Positions 1 to 11,400 of a stretch of 64,000 nt of DNA are shown in pieces. The notes beneath the pieces are model-generated. The model was not told where the DNA came from and made no database searches. It was given only the letters and a program-made list of their open reading frames with translations. A program made the translations under genes and the position numbers. The stretch is taken from contig JAAMXY010001516.1 in NCBI GenBank assembly GCA_019677205.1, positions 186,001-250,000 on the forward strand. The letters run 5' to 3'. Position 1 is the first letter of the stretch. Every line of letters starts with the position of its first letter. The DNA comes from Pinguiococcus pyrenoidosus (taxonomy: Eukaryota > Sar > Pinguiophyceae > Pinguiochrysidales > Pinguiochrysidaceae).

Positions 1-1441
1 CCCAGGCCAAAAGCGACCGAATGAGGCGACGGTGGAAGCGCTCAATCTTCAGCTCCATCCACTCCAACGCATTCTCCACTCGTCCGCCGTCGAATTCATC
101 CACGGTGGCCGTATCAGCCTCGCCCGCGAGCGGCCCGACGATTTCCTTCCGCGGCGTCCTGGACGGAGAAGACGGCACCGGCAACTCCGTGCCCTCCGCG
201 GGGGTGGAGAAGTCTGGAACGAGCAGGCCACCGCTGTTGTCGCCGCCAGTGATCCGGTGCCCGAGCTCGGCGATGGTCAAGGCCTTCTGCGTCTCGCCGA
301 TGCGGATCACGTTCAGGCAGTCCAGGACCGTCTGGAGCCACTGCGCCCGTGCTGCCTTGCGAACTCCACACACGATCTGCGACTCGTCCGCGCGGCAGAA
401 GCCACAGTAGCAGATGGTCTCCATCGTCGTCAGCAGGAACACGCGCAGCAGGGTGAAGAACCGGTAGACGGAGCCATACCAATGGTACTCCGCGCGAAGA
501 GTGGCCTCTTCCACCGGTGTCTTTCGCCAGGGAAACACCGTCTCCGTCACGCCCGCCGTTCGCTTCAGCATGGTGCTCTCCTCGATGTTCTCCTTCAGCT
601 CATTCGCGGACAGCCACGCCTGCCTCACGCGGCTGCTGTACACGCAGCAGTTCACGCTGAAGACTTCTCCATCGCTGATCTTGTTGAAGTACGTCCGCAG
701 AGCGCCGTTGGAGCGAAGGCTGGGCGGCAGCCCTTCCACCAGGATGCTGTACACCGCCTGCTTGCTCGCACTGGGGTCGCCGTTGAACTGGAAGTACCGC
801 TGCAGCTTGGAGAACAGGAGGAACTCCTTGTGCAGCTGGTTCAGGGCGTGCAGCGTGAAGAGGCCAGAAAGCAAGGCCGGGATCCAGAGCACGCGGTCGG
901 CATCGGTCTCCCACCAGCTGCTCTCCGCGCTGCGGATCTCGGCGCCACGGATGTTCGCCATGGTCCACGACAGGAAGCGGCCGTCGTCGAATTCCTCTCC
1001 GTGCTCCCGGTAGACGGGAAGGAGGAAGATGGCGCCCAGGAGCGCCGCGAAGCCGGCTTGCCTCGTGGCCATCTTGAGGAACCGCAGGAAGCAGTAGGCG
1101 TCCAGGCCCACCGCTTGGAAGAGCCGGTTGTCTTCGGCCTTGCATCGCGGATCATCGCCGTCGTCGGGAACCCGAAGCGTCGCCCAAAGCCAGGCGAACG
1201 GGCCGGATCCCCTCTTCGGTGGTGTGAGCGCATGGCCGTGCAGTCGTCGGGACTCGTAGGTATCAAAAAGCCGCGTGGAGTACACGGCTCGGTCGAGCGC
1301 TGGGAAGCGCTTGGTGACCTCGTACACGGACAGCAGGAGCACCGCCACCATCACGCAGAAGAGCAGCGTCCAGCCGATGTTTTGCCATGGCTCCAGTGTG
1401 GAATCGGTCGTGTCTTCGCAGTTGTCTTGAAAGACACCCAT
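1..1441 (-). CDS. OSCA/CSC1/TMEM63-family mechanosensitive channel (partial, C-terminus outside window)
   Basis: The frame stays open from the ATG at 1441 to the window edge, giving about 480 residues. An N-terminal membrane segment (residues about 17-37, LLFCVMVAVLLLSVYEV) is followed by GLDAYCFLRFLKM and a second membrane segment (LLGAIFLLPVY), the order seen in the RSN1_TM region of CSC1-like channels. A third hydrophobic segment (WIPALLSGLFTLHAL) precedes a cytosolic domain beginning YSILVEGLPPSLRSNGALR, which matches the PHM7_cyt domain. The family forms hyperosmolality- and stretch-gated cation channels or lipid scramblases in plasma or organelle membranes. The pore helices lie beyond base 1, so pore residues cannot be checked. 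No intron is needed in the visible part. It is divergent from G6PD. Family assignment is good; the substrate ion is unknown. Confidence 0.8.
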   Translation of the reverse strand, partial: MGVFQDNCEDTTDSTLEPWQNIGWTLLFCVMVAVLLLSVYEVTKRFPALDRAVYSTRLFDTYESRRLHGHALTPPKRGSGPFAWLWATLRVPDDGDDPRCKAEDNRLFQAVGLDAYCFLRFLKMATRQAGFAALLGAIFLLPVYREHGEEFDDGRFLSWTMANIRGAEIRSAESSWWETDADRVLWIPALLSGLFTLHALNQLHKEFLLFSKLQRYFQFNGDPSASKQAVYSILVEGLPPSLRSNGALRTYFNKISDGEVFSVNCCVYSSRVRQAWLSANELKENIEESTMLKRTAGVTETVFPWRKTPVEEATLRAEYHWYGSVYRFFTLLRVFLLTTMETICYCGFCRADESQIVCGVRKAARAQWLQTVLDCLNVIRIGETQKALTIAELGHRITGGDNSGGLLVPDFSTPAEGTELPVPSSPSRTPRKEIVGPLAGEADTATVDEFDGGRVENALEWMELKIERFHRRLIRSLLAW

Positions 1442-2091
1442 CCTGTCGACTCCCGCACCACTGCAAGCCCTCTGCGCGCGGGATCACCCGTCCACGGCCC
1501 TCGAGAGCGACGTTGGCGCGAGCGTCTGCCGACTCGAAAAGCGGCCGAAAAGTGCAGCGCGCCCGTCCACGCCGCGGAGAAGAGTAATCCCACCTTGGGT
1601 TGTTTCTTCGACGGTCGTTGCGCCCCATTTTCGCTCGCTCGTGTTCCGCGCGCTATCCTTACGATGATAGTGTCACTTCTCGGTCCCAGAAGGCCAATGA
1701 GATCGCCGCTTCCATAAAATTGGCTGCGCATTGGATGTTCCCAGCGGTGCCACGCGCTATTCCGCCATAGGACGGGATTCAATCACGCTGCTGACGAAGT
1801 CCAGAACGGTCGAGATGCCCGCGGAGCCTATACGTCAATGCTTCGGAAACTTTTGATCCAATGAAGCTTTGGAAGAAGGCCTGCGAGCTTCTCCGAAGCT
1901 GCGAGGACGGCGCGCGTCCAATCGTCGCGCCGATCGCGCGTCAGCTGAGCTCGAAAAGATCGAGGAGGCAAAAAGCGCGGATTCGGAGCGCCTCTCCAGC
2001 GCAGAAGCAGGCGCCGAGACCGACTCTGGCGGCTCTGCGATCTTCGCTGTCCTCCGCCTAGCTCCGTTCCGACCCACGGGGGCACGTAGCA
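1442..2091. other. Divergent intergenic spacer (OSCA-like / G6PD)
   Basis: This 650-base stretch lies between two divergent start codons and should hold both promoters. I see only short overlapping ORFs without family resemblance, and no recognisable repeat or RNA gene. Confidence 0.5.
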
Positions 2092-4065
2092 ATGTCGGAA
2101 GAGCAGCATATGACGTCGCACCGGAGGAGTTCGTCTCAGTGCGAAGGCGAAGAGTTCATGCGAAATGCGCTGAGCGTCGTCGTGCTGGGCGCCAGCGGTG
2201 CGAGAGCCTCGTTCACATCCTTGCTGTGGTTTACACCGTGGATTCTGAAGTAGGGATGCCGATTCTACAGGGGATCTCGCCAAGAAGAAGACCTACCCAG
2301 CGCTGTTCGACCTCTACACGCACGAGATGCTACCGAAGCACGTGACCATCTGCGGCTTCGCCCGCTCAGAGAAGTCATGTGCGTTCCGACAACGCTCACC
2401 TCGCTGCTTTTGCCGGATTCAGCGGTTTACTGACGAGCGCGACTGCTGACCATGTGCGCAGTGGAAGAGTTCCGCAGCAGCATCGGCGCCAAGCTGGAGG
2501 GCGGAGCAGAAGGCGAGAAGGAGGCCTTCCTCGACCGCTGCTACTACATCGCGGGCCAGTACGACTCGGAGGACTCGTTTAAGACGGTCGCGGAAAGGCT
2601 GACGGAGTGGGAAGGCGGCCAAGGTGAGCAGATCGCGCCCTCGCGCCGTGGCCTTGTTCGCTCGCGCGGTCCTCACACAGATGGCGCACTCGTTCAGGCG
2701 CTGGCCCCAAGGCGAACCGATTGTATTACTTTGCCATCCCTCCAAATGTGTTCCTGGCGAGCGCCACGGCGATCAAGGCGCAGGGACTCTCGCCGAGTGG
2801 GTGGACCAGGCTGATCGTGGAGAAGCCTTTCGGCCACGATCTTGAGAGTGCCACCGCTCTTGCCGACAACATGAATGCGATCTTCACGGAAGAGTACCTG
2901 TATCGCATCGACCACTACCTGGGCAAGGAGATGGTCCAGAACACCCTTGTGCTTCGCTTTGCGAACGCTTGGCTGGAGCCGCTGATGAATCGAAACCACG
3001 TCGCTTCGATCACCGTCACCTTCAAGGAGAACTTCGGGACGCAAGGTCGCGGTGGCTACTTCGACAAGTACGGCATCATCCGCGACATCATGCAGAATCA
3101 CCTCATGCAAGTCGTGTCGTTGATCACGATGGAAGCGCCGAGTGCCGTGGCGGGTGACCTGGCGAGCGCGGCGATCCGAAACGCCAAGGTCGCCGTCCTC
3201 AAGTGCATGGAGGAAGTCGACTTGGCACACGTGGTCACGGGACAGTACGTCGCAGACGACAAGGGAAACGAAGGCTATCTGGACGATGAGACCGTTCCTG
3301 ACGACTCTGTCACTCCCACTTACTGTGCTGCTCTTCTCAAGGTAATGTGCCGTAGTTTTGATCTCGTACTTGGACGGACCCCGTACTTGGATGGACCTCG
3401 TACTTGGATGGACCCCGTACTTGGATGGACCCCGTACTTAGATGGACCCCGTACTTAGATCCCGTAGCCAGCTGAGCAGCTCTTGTGCCGCTTGCTTGTC
3501 GCTGACAATCCACCACGTCCACGTTCAGATCCGGAACCCTCGTTGGGATGGCGTGCCGATCATCATGAAGGCAGGGAAGGCGCTCGACGAGCGGAAGGCT
3601 GAGATTCGCATCCAGTTCAAGACGGCCCCCGCAGCTGGCTTCATGTTCGATCAGTTTCCCGTTTCCCGCAACGAGCTCGTGATTCGCATCCAGCCGAACG
3701 AGGCCGTCTACCTCAAGTGCAACGTGAAAGCCCCGGGCTTGCATACGGAGCCGATCGTCAGCGAGATGGACCTCAGCTACGGCGAGCGCTACGCCGAGGT
3801 CTACAGCCCAGATGCGTACACCCGGCTGATCCTCGAGGTGCTCCGTGGAAACCAGTCGACCTTCGTCCGTCGGGATGAGCTTATCGAGGCCTGGCGTATC
3901 TGGACGCCCGTTCTGGAGCGTATCGAGAACGACGGAGTGCGTCCCCTGCCGTACACGTACGGCGCTCGCGGACTCAAGGAGGGAGATGAGCTGGCGGCGG
4001 CCGCCGGCTTCCAGCACGACAAGAATTATTCCTGGCGCAAGCATGGTGAGAAGAAGGCTGGGTAG
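2092..4065 (+). CDS. G6PD: Glucose-6-phosphate 1-dehydrogenase (five exons)
   Basis: Exons are 2092-2197, 2271-2378, 2462-2623, 2698-3341 and 3529-4065 (518 aa). All introns are GT-AG and the phases agree. It oxidises glucose-6-phosphate to 6-phosphogluconolactone with NADP, the first step of the oxidative pentose phosphate pathway. The NADP-binding motif [19 protein letters not shown] is split across intron 1. [11 protein letters not shown] and the catalytic RIDHYLGKE (active-site His) are intact, as is RNPRWDGVP just after intron 4. Length fits the family (about 480-560). No signal or transit peptide is visible before the NADP fold, so a cytosolic enzyme is likely. Intron 4 contains a 17-bp minisatellite. 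The third acceptor could alternatively be at 2680; the one at 2697 restores [14 protein letters not shown]. It is convergent with the CoaD-like gene. Confidence 0.93.
3366..3463. repeat. 17-bp minisatellite inside G6PD intron 4
   Basis: Units of the form GTACTTGGATGGACCCC begin at 3366, 3383, 3400, 3417, 3434 and 3451, exactly 17 bp apart, with one or two substitutions per unit. They fill about half of the 187-nt intron. Confidence 0.9.
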
Positions 4066-4345
4066 GATGGTCGTTTTCTTGATGGCTGCCCAAGTTCCTT
4101 GATGGCTGCCCAAATTCCGGCAGAATCGCAAAATTATACATTGGATTTGGATGATATCTCTTGTCATGTTGCCGGAATTGCGGCAGCGCGAAAGGGGAAG
4201 GAAAATAAAACGCGAGCGGAACAAGAGCGGGCGCTTGGGGAAAGGAGCAGGGGCGAGACGAAGGATGCTTCACCTCATGGGCGAAAGCCGATCCCGGGCA
4301 GCAGAGGGAGCCGCTGGATGCAATTCGCCAGCACTTGCCAAGCAG

Positions 4346-5118
4346 CTATTGAGTCGCCGATGTCTCACTGGACTCTTGACTGCCGTTCGTGACGCCACGG
4401 CTGTATATTCTAGTGATGTCCTCCGCCACCTCGCTGGGCACAAAATCGGACAAGTCTTCTCCAAGCTTGGCCTTGTCTCTTACAATGGTGGACGAGATGT
4501 GATTGTACTGCGGATCGCCTAGCAAAAACGTGGTCGGCAAGGGCCAGCGAGGTCCGTACATGATCGGCCCGATCTGGTTGAGGAAATGCAGGTGCCGCTC
4601 CTCTTTGCCATCCAGCTCCCACGAGCGGATGCCCCGATAGAACTTCGTGCAGCCTTTGGCCATCGCAAAGCGCCAGATGTAGCCCTCCACCAGCGCCACC
4701 TCGACATTCTCGATCCCTTCTACCTGCAAGCATCGCTTTAGAATGGCCCTGCGCTCCTCCGGGCTGGCCTCGTACTTCTTGTTTGGGTTGAAACCAATCG
4801 CTGCGTACACCTTTCTTGGAGCATCAGCCAGGTCTGCTCTTCCACCTTCAAGCGGCTGCGCCTTGCACGACGCACCTTGTCATGCCGCTCGGAAAGGAAG
4901 CGGAGCATGCTGAGGTGACCTCGGTGCGCAGGGTTGTACGAGCCCGCCAGGACCACCGCGTCGGACGACGCTTTCCTCGCGCTGCCCACGACGCTCTCCA
5001 CCCTCGGGAAGAGCAGAGGAAACGCCAACCGCGTCGCCACCAGAGCCAGAGCGGTACCAATGGTAGCAAGCATGAGCCCAAGAACGCCGGCCGGCTCCTC
5101 TCCAGGCGCAAAGGGCAT
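4346..5118 (-). CDS. CoaD-like pantetheine-phosphate adenylyltransferase with N-terminal membrane segment
   Basis: Two exons, 5118-4876 and 4810-4346 (235 aa), joined in phase 0. The HIGH-superfamily motif GSYNPAHRGHLSML lies near residue 60, followed by NPNKKYEASPEERRAI, GCTKFYRGIRSWE and HISSTIVRD, in the order and spacing of bacterial CoaD. CoaD transfers AMP from ATP to 4'-phosphopantetheine in coenzyme A synthesis. NMNAT/NadD enzymes share the HxGH and SST motifs and are the main alternative, but the NPxKK...EER and RGIRS blocks favour CoaD. A hydrophobic segment (GVLGLMLATIGTALALVATR) precedes the fold and could anchor the protein or act in targeting; bacterial CoaD has none. An upstream in-frame start at 5280 would add 54 residues. 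I chose 5118 because it leaves more promoter before the divergent ARF-GEF. Confidence 0.75.
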
Positions 5119-5450
5119 TCTCCCAAAGCGGCCCCGGACGCCCTGACTGCCTCGCGAGCTCCGGGCTTCACTCACTACTGTGTCCTGAATCGAAATTCTA
5201 CACGGCAATGCGCAAAAATCGAAATACGCCCGCTGGTACAACCCGTGTCGGAGGCTCGAGAAGGCTCCGCAGGCGGGCAAAGGAACGCGCTTTTTGCGGC
5301 CCGCGCTCGGCGGTGCGGTGGGTCCTACGGTGCTCGGGTCCCTCTCTACAGAAGATACTAGGCGAGGAGGACGAATTCGTGGACGTGCGTGCCCCGCTGG
5401 GGTGCGTGTGCGCCGCAGTGGCCTCGACGTAGGAGTTCGAAAGAGACGCC
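5119..5450. other. Short divergent spacer (CoaD-like / ARF-GEF)
   Basis: These 332 bases lie between two divergent start codons. They hold the putative shared promoter and possibly an N-terminal extension of the CoaD-like gene on the minus strand. No other feature is seen. Confidence 0.4.
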
Positions 5451-8400
5451 ATGGCCTCCGGGGCCTCGGTACTTAAGGGAGAGATCCACAACGTGGTGTC
5501 CGTGCTGCGACTGAACTCGAGATGGGCCTCCGAGGAGCGCTTCCGCAGAGAGATTCCGCTCCAGGCGGAAACGGCGCTGCTGTACTCCCTCAAAGAGTTG
5601 CAGGAGCTCCTGAACGACCACGCCGAGATGCGCGAGCTGGAGGCGCCGGTGTATCTGAAGCCGTTCGCGGACATTGTGGAGTCCCCCGATGCCAGCAACG
5701 TCGTGACGGGAATGGCCCTGGGGGCCATGCAGAAGTTTCTGCTGTACGGAATCATTTGCATGGACTCCCTGCGGGCGTTCGACGGCGTGAACATGATTGC
5801 CGAGGCCGTCTGCACCTGTCAATTCGAGGAGACGAATCGCGCCATGGACGAGGCAGTGCTCATCAACCTCCTGGACCTGGCCCAAAGCTGCTTGAGGAGC
5901 GACGTGGGGGTGCTTCTGACGGACGACAGCATCTGGGGCCTTTTTGAGGTCTGCTTCGCGATCAGCAAGCAGGAGAAGACGTCCTCGCTGCTGCGTGCGA
6001 CGGCTTTCAACGCCCTGGCGAACATGGTGCTTCTGGTTTTCGGCCGAACCGAGGATTTCCTGTCCATGAAAGGCTTTGGACGAGAGGCTGCGCCCGCAAG
6101 CTTCAGCGGTGTTGAGGACGCCGTGAGCAGGCCGCCCTCGGCTCGCCAGCGAATCATCAAGCACTTGTCCATGCTCGCTGATAATCGCGTACAAGACGTG
6201 AAGACGTGCATGCTGGCCTTGCGGCTGACAAACGTGGCCCTCGAGACCGGGGGCTCCAATCTCAGCCAAGAGACCGCGGTGGTGGAGGTGCTGCGGACCG
6301 ACTTGTGCAAGGTCTTGCTCCAGAACAGTCAGACGAATGACCTCAACGTCCTGACTCTGGTGCTGCGCGTGGTCTTCAACCTCTTCAACAGCATCAAGGA
6401 GCACATGAAGGTGCAGCTGGAGGTCTTTCTGCTCAGCGTGCACGTTGCGCTCGTGGAGAGCTCGGGGAGTACGAACGAGCAGAAGGAGCTCGCCCTGGAA
6501 TCCCTCGTCGAGTTCTGCAGGGAGCCCCTTCTGATGCTTGATCTCTACGTCAACTACGACTGCGACGTGAACTGCACGAACTTGTTCGAGACCATCTGCA
6601 AAGCACTGGCGAAGACCGCCAACGCGAACCCAAAGCGAGCTCAGGGCGAGGGCAGCATGCAGAAGCTCGCCATCGCATCCCACACTGCGGCGAGCGCACA
6701 GCTGCTGGTGAACCCGAAGCAGATATTCGGTCCGAATCTCGGAACTGGTGCTGCAGGCGCCTATTCCTCTCCGGCCAGAACTGGCACGGCGAAGAGAAGC
6801 AGCATGAACGTCCTCAACAAGCTAGCGATTGAAGGGATCCTCGCCGTGATCGAGGCAATTGCGAAGAGATGTCGCATGGAATCGGACTGCGTCAGCCATC
6901 CTGCGGACGCGGGCCTTGGCCAGGGCAAGGAGGATGCGATTTCGCCACTTCCGGCGATTTCGGGACTCTCCACGCCTCTCCAAGCAAGTCGACACATCAG
7001 CTACAGCGACGTCGAGGATGGCGACAGCATGGAGGGCCTTGAGCTGAGCTACGGCAAGGAGGATGCGCAGTGGCTCTCGAACGCTAGGGAGCGCACGTCG
7101 ATCATCCTGCAGGAGCGCAAGCGTCTCAAGAAGAGGGTTGAGCTAGTCAAGCGAGCATTCAACGGACGGCACAACAACGGGGTAGAATCGGAAACGGAAG
7201 CCGAGCAAGCGAAGGCTCCCAAGAAGGACTGGATTGAGATCGGCTGCGATCTTGGGGTCTTTGTGCGCGCCGTGAAGACCTCCCCTCGCGAAGCGAAGGA
7301 CCGGCGGTCGCCGAACCCAAGCCCGGCGAGCATCGCAATCTTCTTGAAAGAGACACCGGGCCTTGACAAGGGCAAAATTGGGGAATATCTAGGCAAGGGG
7401 CCCCCGGAGAAGTACCCGTTCCACGCCGAAGTGCGTGCATGCTATGCAAAGCTGTTCGATTTCAGAGGGTTTACCTTCCATCACGCCCTTCGGACATACC
7501 TGGAGGGCTTTCGCCTGCCTGGCGAAGCCCAGTGCATTGACAGGCTCATGGAGAGCTTCGCAAAGCAGCTCTTCGATCAGTGGAGCAGCTTGCCACGGCC
7601 CGACGGGATCGAGGGATCGGCTCCTGGGAATCACGCCTACGACTCAGACCCTGATGCGGACAACGCGTCGACGAAGACGTCCATCGGAGACGACGCGTTC
7701 TTTGCGAATCCTTTCGTGGATGCAGACGCGGCGTTTGTGCTGTCGTTCAGCACGATCATGCTGAACACCGACCTGCACAATCCCAATCTTCCGGAGCACA
7801 AGCGAATGAAGCTTGAGGAGTTCAAGAGGAACAATCGGGGCATAAATGGGGGGTCCGATCTCCCGGGCGGCTTCCTGGAGGACTTGTACTACTCGATTCG
7901 GGATGAGGAAGTGAAAGTCCGCCATGACATTGTGAGCCTCACGGACAATGGCGTCATCGACACGGACCTTTTCATCGGAGCAATGGAGCAGCATTTCTCA
8001 AGAGCCCTGGGCTCGAGTGAGGCCGGGGCGTCCTCCATGTTTGCACGAACGAGCTCACCAATGCCTTTGGCGTCGACGGTTGACGCAAACGCAGCGTGCG
8101 GCGTCGCTGGACCGCACGAGCAGGAAATGTTTGCCAATGTATGCGTTCGCGTCCGCGAGAGCATCTTTGAGGTGTTCGAAGAGAGCATCGACGATCTGCT
8201 GGTGGTCAAATGTCTACACGGCCTGCACAGCTACGTGCGAATCTGCGTGTTCTTCGGAAGGGACGTACACTTTCGCATCGTGCTGGAGCAGCTCCTGTGC
8301 TATGCTGAGAAGTACACGACGTCGCTGATGTACCATCCTTTCCTCTGCGCGGTTCGTCCACCTTTGGCCATTGGAGAGGCGCTTCGAGCGGGCCTCCGGG

Positions 8401-11400
8401 CGGGTGGTGGTGCTGACGAGATTGATTCGGACAAGATCCTGCCCGTCCCGAATCCTAGCCTGAAGGAGTGGAGCGGAGCGGCAGCACATCGAGGCCTCCT
8501 CGCAGCAATTCTAGCGCTGCGCCTGCTGCTCACCATCTTCAATGATGTTGACGATTTGAGCTTTGCAGAGAACGCGCTTTCGCAACCGGTGCAAGACTTC
8601 ATCGTCCGGTGGCTCGTGAACCTGTGGTGGCATGGAGTTCTTCCCGAAGAGGTGCAGCAACTCTCGCGGCCGAGGTCAAAGCTGGCTGCCGGTGTGTCGG
8701 CGGCTCGGGGCATGGATGACCAGGAAGGCCTCGTCGAAGCGAATCCGGAGTATGACCCCGCCGTCATCCAGCGTCGGGACCACGCAGCTGACCGCGCGAA
8801 GCGCAGAAGCACCGTTTTTGAGGCGCTTCGATCTAAGGAGCTGGCGGGTGGAAACTCCGGCTTTGGATTTAACATCGGACTTGGCCTTGGACTGGGCAAC
8901 GTGTTTGGGTCCATTTTCCAGGATGCCGATGAGGACCTCATGGACGACGGTGACGATGCCGAAAAGGCTCTTTCAGATGGACCTTCCGTGCTGCGACTGG
9001 CCGTGGCCGCAGCCCAGATCAGAGACCTCGTGAGCTTTCAACCCCGGCAGGTGCATTCCAAGGCCGGCTACGAGCCGTTCCTCCTGCAAGCGCTCCTGAG
9101 GGCCGGTCTCGAGAAGTGCCAGGTCTCCTTGTCGCAGCATCCGGATCTGGAGGGAGAGTTTGTGGAGGAGTCCTCGCAGCAGTCTCAGAAGGCAAGCGTA
9201 CAGAAGAGAATTCGTCCGCCAGCAGAGGCGGCGTTGCTCTTGCAGTGGGCTTGCAGTGTGTCGGGCCTGCACGAGGACGAGTACGACGCGTTTGAAGTCA
9301 TGGACACCGGCTTCCTCGGTCACTGGCTGTCGTTCTTCGAAGCTGCTCTGGGCGCCACGCCCCGGGAGAAGTACAACTACATGACCGACGGTGGCCTTTT
9401 CTGCGTCGAGCGCGTGCTCTGCTGCCTTTTGCTTGTGCTCCGCGCCCACGTGAGAGCGTCGGATCCCAACTCGGCCGCGCTGCAGGAGCTTCTTGAGAGG
9501 CTGAAATCGATACCCATCTCGGTCGTGAGAAGGATCGGAGCAGCCCTGGCCCTGGGCTTCTTGGAAGTCTTCTACGACCTCCTGCTGTACCTGCCACCTG
9601 AGCAAGCCGCTGTTGCGGTACCTTTCCGCGAATACCTGCAATGTCTGGTCGGGCAGATCGACGTCGCAGAAGAAGGGACGCTCGTCCTGCTGCAGGCACT
9701 GAACAATGCGAGCTACTTCACCGCGGCTCGGCTTGAAGCGCTGCTGCCCCTCGTCCACCGGCTTTGTGGGAATTCACTGGCTTCGCAGGCCAAACTCGGG
9801 GCGATCGCCCTCTTCCCCTGCTGGATGACCATGTTGATGAGAGGTGCGGAGGACAGCATCTCTTCTTGTTGGAGTGCGTTGGTGGATCTGTGCACGAAGT
9901 GCCTCTTCGATGAGCACGAGGATGTATCAAGGGCTGCGTTCGAGGCGCTGCAGCGCCTTTTCTTGGAGTCACTTGGAGAGCAAAGAGGCTTGCCCAGCGC
10001 GGAATCCGAGTCGTCCGTCGATCCCGAGAAAACCAGCGTGTCGAGGCCTCCAGGCATCGGAGAGGTCAGGACCAGCCACTGGGCTGAGAAGCTGTGTCAC
10101 GTGCTGACGCGCCTCCCGATTGTACCGTTTCGCGCCGGGGGTGGTGAATCGGATGAGAGCTTCACTCGCGTCAGCGTTGAAGCGCAGCTGCGGTCGATCA
10201 GCTTCGTGAGCCGTGTCTTCACGGCCAACGTCAAGGCGCTGGCGGAAGCGGGTGTGCTTCAGTTCGCGTGGTTGGCAGTGGTGGAGTTCTACGGCACGAT
10301 TCTCGCGACGAGTGTGCAGAATTCCATGACTCGAGAGTCTGCCGCGCAGCTTATCGTGAACATGATTGTGTTTCTCACGCACGAGGGCTTCTTGACCTAC
10401 GACCGGACTGCTGATACGAGCATGATGGGGTTCCGCACCTGGGAGCTTCTCGACCGCCTCGCGCCGGACGTCCGGAACGAGGTCCAGATTCTGCAGAGCG
10501 ATGTAGAGCTGCCGCTGCCAAATCCGCAGGGAGAGCTCCAAGCCCATCCGGCTCTCTCTGGCGACGCAGAACCAGGGGTCGCGAGGTTTCCCTCGGATTC
10601 GCGTCCTCCGGAAGCGCTATCGCCACATCAGAAGCGCGGAAGTGCAGCGCGTGTGCAAACGGGTGACCTGGCGAAGGCCATTGAAGAAGCTGCACCGCAC
10701 CGCTCTGCGTTTGGTTCGCCGCCGAGGATGCTCGCAGGAGGCTCGGGGGTGCACGACACAAGTGGCACAGCCACGAGAGTCTTGGGAGATGAGGGAGAGA
10801 AGACGTCGGCAGCCCCTTCTCGCAACACGGCAGCACTTGCAGTCGCGGCAAGCACCCTCGATAAGGACGGGATTGCGCACTCAGGCGAGGCGAGCGCTTT
10901 GGGACGAGAAACTGCCCCAAGTGATCGACGGAACGCGACTGACGAAGTCCCACCAACGGCGAGCCCGAGGCCGAGGCCGAGGCCGAGGCCGCTTGTCATT
11001 GCAACGGGAGACGAGCCGGATCCGGCCGGAAAGCCTCCTGCCTTGTCCCCGACGAGCGGGAAAGCAGCTGAGCGAGCGGCGGCGGACTCTTCCATTGCGG
11101 CCCCGAGAGCAGAAGTAGTAGACCGAGGAACTCCGTCATCTTCGGCTCGAAAGAACGCCGCTCCGTCGAGTGCTCTGCGCGACGTGGATCAAGAGCCACA
11201 TAGCGGGCCACAAAGCAGTGCAGGAGCATCCCGGCATGGTGATGCCTCAAAAGAAGCCGGGTCGTTTCCTTCGACTGGATCAGAGAGCAGGTTGAGAACG
11301 CCGCCTTCTAAGTTGCCGGCAGAGGAGCGATTGGTTCGCACCCCGGCCAAAAGCACACCGAGAGCACAAGACCTGTCCCCTCGGAAGCTCCGGAAGCACC

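Noticed and set aside
32-1717. 561-codon plus-strand ORF
   Set aside because: It lies antisense to the OSCA-like gene, whose family signatures are clear. Long antisense frames are common in GC-rich coding DNA.
3366-3463. Possible CRISPR-like direct repeats
   Set aside because: The units are contiguous with no spacers and lie in a eukaryotic intron, so this is a minisatellite.
5358-6683. 441-codon minus-strand ORF
   Set aside because: Antisense shadow of the ARF-GEF; no recognisable domain.
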